From: Lachnospiraceae bacterium
GTDB taxonomy: Bacteria; Bacillota; Clostridia; Lachnospirales; Lachnospiraceae
DNA: 14,773 nt
Reading direction: 5' to 3'
Assembly (NCBI GenBank): GCA_900765975.1
Contig: CAAFTS010000036.1
Coordinates: 1-14,773, forward strand
The number at the start of each line of letters is the position of its first letter. The first letter of the stretch is position 1. The notes beneath the pieces were generated by a model. The model searched no databases. It was given only the letters and a program-made list of their open reading frames with translations, and had not been told where the DNA came from. Of the stretch, positions 9,219 to 14,773 are shown one piece after another. The position numbers were made by a program, and so were the translations under genes.

Positions 9219-9262
9219 AGAGAAGGGAAAATCCAGAGAAGGATTTGACTTTCTCTTTTTTT
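9219..9262 (+). terminator. Intrinsic terminator closing the valS operon
   Basis: AGAGAA (9219-9224) pairs with TTCTCT (9251-9256), and AAATCC (9229-9234) pairs with GGATTT (9241-9246), around a three-by-four-base internal loop and a six-base apical loop (9235-9240). The descending arm runs into an unbroken T tract to 9262. It lies 33 bases after the TPR stop codon and 38 bases before spoIIAA. Confidence 0.82.
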
Positions 9263-9287
9263 CGCTTTTTTTGAAAAAATCAATTAC

Positions 9288-9294
9288 AAGGAGG
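9288..9294 (+). promoter_or_regulatory. Ribosome binding site fixing the spoIIAA start
   Basis: A perfect AAGGAGG ends six bases before the ATG at 9301. It rules out the in-frame TTG at 9271, which would add ten residues (MKKSITRRNN) encoded by the terminator-proximal region and has no ribosome binding site. Confidence 0.9.
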
Positions 9295-9300
9295 AACAAT

Positions 9301-9615
9301 ATGAAGTATCAGGTTCAGGAAAACTGTCTGACGATTTATCTGCCGAGAGAGGTGGATCATCATCAGGCAGAGGAAATCCGGAAAAATGCAGATATGGTAA
9401 TTGAAAAAAATCATATCAAGTATGTTATTTTTGATTTTGAAATGACGGAGTTTATGGATAGCTCCGGAATTGGAGCAATTATGGGGCGGTATCGTCTGAT
9501 CCGCCTGATCGGAGGCGAAGTGTGGGCAGTACATGCCAATCCTAGAATGAAAAAAGTGTTGACTTTGTCAGGCGTGACAAAAATTATGCAGATATATGAG
9601 GAGGAAAGAGAATGA
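9301..9615 (+). CDS. spoIIAA: Anti-sigma F factor antagonist
   Basis: A 104-residue STAS-domain protein. In the forespore, dephosphorylated SpoIIAA binds SpoIIAB and frees sigma-F. The hallmark FMDSSGIG lies at 51-58. Alignment by eye with Bacillus subtilis SpoIIAA (phospho-Ser58) places the phosphorylated serine at S54. The LDHH-like element of the family appears as VDHHQAEEI (18-26). It is slightly shorter than the B. subtilis protein at the C terminus. The start at 9301 is set by AAGGAGG at 9288-9294. It is first in the spoIIAA-spoIIAB-sigF operon, and its stop overlaps the spoIIAB start by four bases (ATGA), so production of the two partners is probably coupled. Its regulation should be by sporulation control, but no convincing sigma-H promoter is visible directly upstream. 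Confidence 0.96.
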   Translation: MKYQVQENCLTIYLPREVDHHQAEEIRKNADMVIEKNHIKYVIFDFEMTEFMDSSGIGAIMGRYRLIRLIGGEVWAVHANPRMKKVLTLSGVTKIMQIYEEERE

Positions 9616-10067
9616 AGAATACAAACGAAATGGAAGTGATTTTTGACAGTCGTTCAGAGAATGAACGGTTTGCGCGTGTAGCAGTAGCTGCATTTCTGAC
9701 GCAGTTAAATCCTACGGTGGAAGAAGTGTCCGATGTGAAAACAGCGGTTTCAGAGGCGGTGACCAACGCGATTATCCATGGATATGAAGATACATATCAT
9801 AAGGTGTCGGTGCGCTGTAAGATTGAGGAAAATCTGTTTTCTGTACAGGTAAAAGACAGCGGATGCGGAATCGAAGATGTGGAGCAGGCACTTCTTCCGA
9901 TGTATACGACCAAACCGGAAATGGACCGCTCCGGGATGGGTTTTGCATTTATGGAGGCATTTATGGATAAGGTAGAAGTGGAATCTGCTCCCGGCGAGGG
10001 AACTATTGTAAAAATGGAAAAAAGAATTGGAAAAGGAAGAGATCTATGGACCACACAATCGCTTTGA
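9612..10067 (+). CDS. spoIIAB: Anti-sigma F factor / SpoIIAA serine kinase
   Basis: A 151-residue GHKL-type ATPase/kinase that sequesters sigma-F in the mother cell and predivisional cell and phosphorylates SpoIIAA. The N box is EAVTNAIIHGY (48-58), with the expected Glu and Asn at E48 and N52. The G1 box is DSGCGIED (82-89), and a SGMGFAFM segment (107-114) forms the ATP-lid/G2 region, followed by GEGT (128-131). Length is close to the 146 residues of B. subtilis SpoIIAB. The ATG overlaps the spoIIAA stop. GAGGA of the SD-like GAGGAGGAAAG upstream (about 9600-9609) lies within spoIIAA. The last seven codons overlap the start of sigF, matching the conserved gene order of the spoIIA operon. 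Confidence 0.97.
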   Translation: MKNTNEMEVIFDSRSENERFARVAVAAFLTQLNPTVEEVSDVKTAVSEAVTNAIIHGYEDTYHKVSVRCKIEENLFSVQVKDSGCGIEDVEQALLPMYTTKPEMDRSGMGFAFMEAFMDKVEVESAPGEGTIVKMEKRIGKGRDLWTTQSL

Positions 10068-10759
10068 TCAGACAGGCGCACGATGGAGATAAAAAAGCGA
10101 GAGAACAACTGGTAGAAGAAAATGTGGGGCTCATCTGGTGTGTGGTAAAGCGGTTTTACGGACGCGGAACAGATACGGAAGACTTGTTTCAGATTGGCAG
10201 TATCGGTCTGTTAAAAGCAATTGACAAATTTGATTTATCCTTTGATGTAAAATTTTCCACGTATGCCATTCCGATGATCAGTGGAGAAATCAAACGATAT
10301 CTTCGGGATGACGGCATGATTAAAGTAAGCCGTTCCTTGAAAGAACTGTCCTATAAAATATTTCAGGCAAGGGAAGAACTGGTGAATCAATATGGAAGAG
10401 AACCGACAATTGAAGAACTTTCAGAGAAACTACAGATAGAAAAAGAAGAGATTGTTCAAGCAATGGAGGCGGGAAGCGAGGTGGAATCTATTTACAAACC
10501 AATCCATCAAAGTGAAGGACAGGAAATCCAGCTTGTGGACAAGATAGAGGAAGAAGAAAAACGAGAAGAAAAAGTATTGGATATTCTTGTATTGCAGCAG
10601 CTTTTAGAAACATTGAGCGCGGAAGAAAGGGAAGTAATTTATTTGCGATATTTTGCAGACCGGACACAAACGGAAGTGGGGAAATTGTTGAAAACTTCGC
10701 AGGTACAGGTGTCGCGTATGGAAAAACGAATCTTGGAGAAAATGAGGAAGATGGTATAG
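10046..10759 (+). CDS. sigF: RNA polymerase sporulation sigma factor sigma-F
   Basis: A 237-residue sigma-70-family factor that directs early forespore transcription. Region 2 is clear: DLFQIGSIGLLKAIDKFD (46-63), then FSTYAIPMISGEIKRYLRD (70-88), the core-binding and -10 recognition helices. Region 3 follows (about 110-165) with the EPTIEEL motif. Region 4 spans about 186-234, with the helix-turn-helix that reads the -35 element at roughly 205-230 (TQTEVGKLLKTSQVQVSR). It is slightly shorter than the 255 residues of B. subtilis SigF. The ATG at 10046 lies 22 bases inside spoIIAB, preceded by AGGAAGAG, which suggests coupling to anti-sigma synthesis. Placement after spoIIAB separates it from sigma-G and sigma-B paralogues. 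In B. subtilis a spoVA operon follows; here a fucosidase gene does. Confidence 0.95.
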   Translation: MDHTIALIRQAHDGDKKAREQLVEENVGLIWCVVKRFYGRGTDTEDLFQIGSIGLLKAIDKFDLSFDVKFSTYAIPMISGEIKRYLRDDGMIKVSRSLKELSYKIFQAREELVNQYGREPTIEELSEKLQIEKEEIVQAMEAGSEVESIYKPIHQSEGQEIQLVDKIEEEEKREEKVLDILVLQQLLETLSAEEREVIYLRYFADRTQTEVGKLLKTSQVQVSRMEKRILEKMRKMV

Positions 10760-10867
10760 TTTAAATATAACTATTGTGCACTATATATGAAAAAAAGGGT
10801 GAATTTAAGCGGAAAGTTGAAAGAATTTAGTGCTTATGTAGAAAAAGAAATGGATTTGGGAATACAA

Positions 10868-10896
10868 TTGTTTCGGGGGAAAAGAAATGGTAAAAT
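10868..10896 (+). promoter_or_regulatory. Putative promoter of the GH29 fucosidase gene (extended -10)
   Basis: TTGTTT at 10868-10873 is followed after exactly 17 bases by TAAAAT at 10891-10896. The TG at 10888-10889, one base before the -10 box, makes it an extended -10 element. Transcription would begin near 10903, leaving about 39 bases before the ATG at 10942. No operator or cre-like site is obvious nearby. Confidence 0.6.
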
Positions 10897-10941
10897 ACAA
10901 CAGAATATATTAAGGGAGAATAAAGGAAAAAGGAGAAAGTT

Positions 10942-13900
10942 ATGAAAAGGAAAAAACTATGGAGTCTGCTCTTGGCAGGAGTGATGGCTGGTCAGCTCTT
11001 TTTTGCGGAATCAGTTCCTGCAATGGCAAAAGATTCTGATTTAGTAGGAGAAGAATCTTTGTCAGAAAAACAGACAAAAGAACCGGCAAAAGATAAGGTT
11101 TTACCAAATGAAAATCAATATGAGTATCAGAAGCAGGAGCTTGCGGCATTTTGTCATTTTGGACCAAATACATTCAATGAAATTGAGTGGGGTGAAAATT
11201 ATGGTTCCAGAACGCCAGATGATATTTTTAAGCTGGAAGCAGACTTTGATGCGGATACGTTTGTAAAAACGATAAAAGAAGCCGGATTTGAAAAATTAAT
11301 TGTGACTGCAAAGCATCATGACGGATTTTGCATTTGGAACAGTAAGCATACAGAATATGATGTAGAGTCCACAAGTTACAAGAATTATAATTATGATGGG
11401 CTGCAAGGTGATGTACTGGCAGAAATTTCTGCTGCCTGTACAGAATATGATGTAGATATGGGATTGTATCTGTCTCCTTGGGATATTCATGATGACAGTT
11501 ACGGTTATAAGGATAAGGATGGAAAACCTTTAGTACAGCCGATTTATAATAGTCAGGGACAAGTTACCGGACAGAAACCTTTGGATGGAATGACTTGGGA
11601 TGAAGTAAAGGAAAAAGATGCAAAAGAATCCAGAGATTATAATGAATATTATAACAATCAGTTGATTGAGATTTTAAGCGATGATAAGTATGGAAACGAT
11701 GGTCATTTTAAAGAAGTCTGGATGGACGGTGCAAAAGGAAGCGGAGCCGGATATCAGGAGTATACTTTTGAAAAATGGTTTGAGACAATTCAAAAGTATG
11801 AGGGAAAGGATGCCGGTTATGAATCAGATTGTATGCTCTTTGGAGCAGAGGCATACACAACTGTTCGTTGGATCGGAAATGAAAATGGATATGCAAATGA
11901 GCAAACCTGGTCTAAGTCAAAAGTAGATTATGAGACAAATAAAATCGACAGCAATAATGTAGGTGGTTTTACGGCAGGTTATGAAGATGGAAACCAGTGG
12001 ACAGTACCGGAAAGTGATGCACGTATTACTTCAGGTTGGTTTTGGGGGACAAAGAAGAACACACCAAAGAGTGTTGCAGATCTTGCAGGTATGTATTTTA
12101 ATTCTGTAGGACATAATTCCCCGCTGCTTTTAAATATACCGCCGAATACGCAAGGAAAAATAGATGATGCAATCTTAAATCGAGTAACTGAATTTGGGCA
12201 GAATATCAAAGATACCTTCAAATCAAATCTTGCAACACATGGTACTGCAAGAGCGACGGAGGTTCGTGGAAATGATTTGGCATTTTCACCTGAGAATGTT
12301 CTGGACGGGCAGGATGATACATACTGGACAGTGGAAGATGGAACAACAACCGGTTCACTGGTGATAGATCTGGGTGAAGCAAAAACATTTGATGTTGTTT
12401 CAGTTGAAGAAGCAATTCAGTTCGGACAGCGTATCAAACAGTTTAAAGTGGAATATAGCAATGGCGACAGCGACTGGAAAGTTTTTGATCAGGGAACAAC
12501 AATCGGAGCAAAAAGACTTTGCAGAAAAGGCGCTGTAAAAGCAGATAAGATCCGGATTACAGTGACTACAACCAGTGCTGTTCCAATGCTTACAGAGGTG
12601 GGCGTGTACAAAGCGACAGTTGATTTTGAACTTCCGTCAGCAGCGCCGGAAGGTATGCAGGTGATCGATGAGCGAGATAAGGAATTTTCTTTTAGTTCCT
12701 CCGGCTGGACGATGGAAAGTGGTACACAGTATTTGAATGGAACAAATGCATGGGCGAAAAAAGGCGCATCATTTGAAATTAACTTTACCGGATCTAAGAT
12801 TTATCTCGTCGGTACATTGGATTCCGGACATGGAACAGCAAGTGTCACGATAGATGGCAAAGATACGAAAGAAATCAATACGAATGCCGGAAAGAGAGCA
12901 GTGGGACAGATCATCTATACTTCCGAGGATTTAGAGGATGGAGCGCATACCCTCCGGTTAGAAGTTACAGATAACAGCAAAGCAATCGGAATTGAAGGCG
13001 CTTATGTAATAAATAATGGCGGTCTTGGAATGATCGGAGTGGAAAAAGCAGAGTATACAATGAAAGAAGACTCTGAGATGAAGATGAAGCTGGTACGTAT
13101 CGGAGGAAGTAAAGGAGAGGCAACTGTAACAGTATCTCCGAATCCGGGAACGGCAATACAGGATGATTTTGATACAGAAGGAACTGCAACGATTACATTC
13201 AAAGACGGAGAAAAAGAAAAAGACTTTGTTGTGATCACAAGACGAAATACAAATACAACCGGAGAACAGTATTTTACAGAAGAATTATCTACAAAGGATG
13301 AAAAACTGATTCTCGGATTCAATTCAAAAGCAAAAATTATCATTCAGGATCAGGAGGGACAGCCGGAAGAAATTTCGACGGAGAAGCTGGAAAAATCCGC
13401 ATATGGAACACCGACAGCAACTTCTGAGGAGACAGCACATCAACAAGGTATTGAAAAAGCTTTTGATGAAGATACCGGTACATTCTGGCATGCAAACTGG
13501 GCAAACGGAAAATTAAAAGATAATCCGGATGGAATTTCTGTGGAAATACCATTAAAAGAAGTGACAGAATTAGGTAAAATGACGTATTTGCCAAGATTAG
13601 ACGTTGCAGATGCAGGAACAATCGGCGAATATGTAATAGAAGCAGCTGTGATTCCGGAAGGCGATACGGAGGCGGCAGATCCGGTACAATGGAAAACGGT
13701 CTGCACAGGAACGTTCAAACGACATGGAGTTTCTACAACTCCGCAGGAAGTAGTGTTCCCGGAAAAGGTTACAACAAACAGGATTCGTTTTACAGCTAAG
13801 ACAATGGCAGGCGGGGATCATCCGACGGCGGCAGAAATCGCACTTTATAAAGTTGTTGAGCCGAAGAAGATCACAATTACTACAAAACCAGGCGCAAATG

Positions 13901-14703
13901 GCACAATTGCACCGGTCACAGGAACGTTGTCAGAAGACGGAACAATGCAGATCATTGCCGGCAAGATGAAAACATTTGCAATAAAAGCGAATCAAGGTTA
14001 CACAATTGAGGATGTCAAGGTGAATGGAACTTCTGTAGGGGCGGTCAATCGTTATACGGTTGAATCAAATGAAAATGTAGAAATCTCAGCAACCTTTAAG
14101 GCATGTGAACATCAGAATACAGAAATACAAGGGAAAAAAGAACCAACATGTACAGAACCGGGAGCAACAGGCAAAGAAGTGTGTACAGATTGTGGCTTGA
14201 CTATACAGGAAAGCACAGAGATTGCTCCGCTTGGACATAAGTTTGGACAGTGGGAAGTTGTAAAAGAGCCGACACAGGCAGAAGAAGGTCTTGAAAGAAG
14301 AACTTGTCAGGCATGTGGAGCAACAGAGGAGCAGGCAATCGCAAAATTGCCGATGTCTGTAGACAAGTCAAAACTTCAGAAATATTACGATGCATGCTTA
14401 TCCAAGTACAAACAAGCAGATTATACAGCAGAAAGCTGGGCTGTATATGAAACGGCTTTAAAAAATGCAGAAGCAGTCTTGAAGAAAGCAGATGCTTCAC
14501 AGGAACAAGTAGATGCTGCATTAAATGCATTGACAGATGCAGTGAAAAAACTTGATAAAAAAGCCGGTCAGGTACAGAACCAGACAAATACAAATGGAAA
14601 AGTACCGGTGACAGGAGATACAGCTCCATTCTTTATCATCTTATTTGTGGCGGTAATTGCCCTTGCACAGATTATTTTACAGATGAATAAGAGAAGAAGA
14701 TAG
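10942..14703 (+). CDS. Secreted, cell-wall-anchored multimodular GH29 alpha-L-fucosidase
   Basis: A 1253-residue surface glycosidase. The signal peptide (1-29, cleaving after AMA) precedes a GH29 domain (about 55-432), which removes alpha-L-fucose by a retaining mechanism. KHHDGF (124-129), the nucleophile candidate D262 in VWMDG and E314 in RWIGNE (possible acid/base) resemble GH29-B enzymes that prefer alpha-1,3/4-linked fucose; that specificity is inferred. Then come an F5/8C (CBM32-like) domain (436-558), a galactose-binding-like jelly roll (574-692), a Calx-beta-like domain (697-805), a second F5/8C domain (816-970), a bacterial repeat domain (974-1053), two CxxC repeats (1055-1139), a FIVAR module (1140-1208) and a VPVTG sorting signal (1221-1225) with membrane segment and KRRR tail. 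The ATG has AAGGAG at 10930-10935. Likely substrates are mucin or Lewis-type glycans. It stands alone with its own promoter and terminator. Confidence 0.93.
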   Translation: MKRKKLWSLLLAGVMAGQLFFAESVPAMAKDSDLVGEESLSEKQTKEPAKDKVLPNENQYEYQKQELAAFCHFGPNTFNEIEWGENYGSRTPDDIFKLEADFDADTFVKTIKEAGFEKLIVTAKHHDGFCIWNSKHTEYDVESTSYKNYNYDGLQGDVLAEISAACTEYDVDMGLYLSPWDIHDDSYGYKDKDGKPLVQPIYNSQGQVTGQKPLDGMTWDEVKEKDAKESRDYNEYYNNQLIEILSDDKYGNDGHFKEVWMDGAKGSGAGYQEYTFEKWFETIQKYEGKDAGYESDCMLFGAEAYTTVRWIGNENGYANEQTWSKSKVDYETNKIDSNNVGGFTAGYEDGNQWTVPESDARITSGWFWGTKKNTPKSVADLAGMYFNSVGHNSPLLLNIPPNTQGKIDDAILNRVTEFGQNIKDTFKSNLATHGTARATEVRGNDLAFSPENVLDGQDDTYWTVEDGTTTGSLVIDLGEAKTFDVVSVEEAIQFGQRIKQFKVEYSNGDSDWKVFDQGTTIGAKRLCRKGAVKADKIRITVTTTSAVPMLTEVGVYKATVDFELPSAAPEGMQVIDERDKEFSFSSSGWTMESGTQYLNGTNAWAKKGASFEINFTGSKIYLVGTLDSGHGTASVTIDGKDTKEINTNAGKRAVGQIIYTSEDLEDGAHTLRLEVTDNSKAIGIEGAYVINNGGLGMIGVEKAEYTMKEDSEMKMKLVRIGGSKGEATVTVSPNPGTAIQDDFDTEGTATITFKDGEKEKDFVVITRRNTNTTGEQYFTEELSTKDEKLILGFNSKAKIIIQDQEGQPEEISTEKLEKSAYGTPTATSEETAHQQGIEKAFDEDTGTFWHANWANGKLKDNPDGISVEIPLKEVTELGKMTYLPRLDVADAGTIGEYVIEAAVIPEGDTEAADPVQWKTVCTGTFKRHGVSTTPQEVVFPEKVTTNRIRFTAKTMAGGDHPTAAEIALYKVVEPKKITITTKPGANGTIAPVTGTLSEDGTMQIIAGKMKTFAIKANQGYTIEDVKVNGTSVGAVNRYTVESNENVEISATFKACEHQNTEIQGKKEPTCTEPGATGKEVCTDCGLTIQESTEIAPLGHKFGQWEVVKEPTQAEEGLERRTCQACGATEEQAIAKLPMSVDKSKLQKYYDACLSKYKQADYTAESWAVYETALKNAEAVLKKADASQEQVDAALNALTDAVKKLDKKAGQVQNQTNTNGKVPVTGDTAPFFIILFVAVIALAQIILQMNKRRR

Positions 14704-14716
14704 TACAATTCAAAGA

Positions 14717-14766
14717 CAAAAAGCGACATTTCATGTCCATGTAGGTGCATGAAATGTTGCTTTTTG
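14717..14766 (+). terminator. Intrinsic terminator after the fucosidase gene
   Basis: A 19-bp stem (14717-14735 with 14748-14766, one G-T wobble) closes a 12-base loop. The outer part is A-rich on the left and T-rich on the right (GCTTTTTG), so it can terminate transcription from either side. It starts 13 bases after the stop codon. Confidence 0.88.
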
Positions 14767-14773
14767 TTATAAT

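Noticed and set aside
9240..9280. Possible sigma-H (AGGATTT) or sigma-A (TTGACT at 9245-9250) promoter for spoIIAA
   Set aside because: The -35-like boxes fall in the terminator hairpin, and no GAAT or TATAAT-like box stands at the needed distance; the following bases are mostly T.
9271..9300. Upstream TTG start giving SpoIIAA ten more residues
   Set aside because: No ribosome binding site before it, and AAGGAGG at 9288-9294 is correctly spaced for ATG 9301; the added residues do not resemble SpoIIAA N termini.
10756..10774. Hairpin ATAGTT/AACTAT at the sigF stop as a terminator
   Set aside because: Only six AT-rich pairs and no T tract follow, so termination is unlikely.
10754..10785. Sigma-F/sigma-G-like promoter after sigF (GTATA at 10754-10758, then GTGCACTATA)
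   Set aside because: The -10 part has only a partial match, the spacing is 17, and the -35 box overlaps the sigF stop codon; it is compatible with chance in AT-rich DNA.
14766..14773. TTATAAT-like bases at the window edge as the -10 box of a next gene
   Set aside because: The bases overlap the terminator's final stem and the rest of any promoter is outside the window.

Overview
The window looks like a chromosome segment of a spore-forming, low-to-mid GC Gram-positive gut anaerobe of the class Clostridia, most likely family Lachnospiraceae (Ruminococcus gnavus/torques-like, Blautia or Dorea relatives). The reasons are strong AGGAGG-type ribosome binding sites, a T-box leader, a complete spoIIA sporulation operon, an LtaS-like membrane sulfatase, and a very large sortase-anchored fucosidase of the kind made by mucin-feeding commensals. 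Genus is not resolved. All genes lie on the + strand.

Region 1 (1-1008) holds a stand-alone nucleotidyltransferase of the sugar-nucleotide pyrophosphorylase type behind a plausible promoter. Region 2 (1009-1480) has no gene. It carries a promoter and a long T-box leader whose specifier codon reads GTA (valine), with a complete antiterminator/terminator switch.

Region 3 (1481-9262) is one tightly packed transcription unit controlled by that T-box: valS, an LTA-synthase-family gene starting inside the valS stop codon (ATGA), folC, a 43-codon small gene, and a membrane TPR protein, closed by an intrinsic terminator. Valine-tRNA charging, anionic polymer synthesis in the envelope and folate polyglutamylation are therefore predicted to share one valine-sensing switch.

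Region 4 (9301-10759) is spoIIAA-spoIIAB-sigF, the forespore sigma-F module (anti-anti-sigma, anti-sigma kinase, sigma factor), with overlapping coding sequences. No convincing sigma-H promoter is visible between the preceding terminator and spoIIAA.

Region 5 (10760-14773) is a 182-base spacer with a good extended -10 promoter, then a 1253-residue secreted GH29 alpha-L-fucosidase. Its accessory modules are two F5/8C (CBM32-like) domains, another galactose-binding-like domain, a Calx-beta-like domain, a bacterial repeat domain, two CxxC repeats, a FIVAR module and a VPVTG sorting signal. A 19-bp hairpin terminator follows. No tRNA, rRNA, CRISPR array, insertion sequence or reverse-strand gene was found. 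Most of the window is recognisable biology. The least explained items are the 43-residue protein, the C-terminal domain of the LTA-synthase-like protein, the membrane TPR protein and the fucosidase's CxxC tail.
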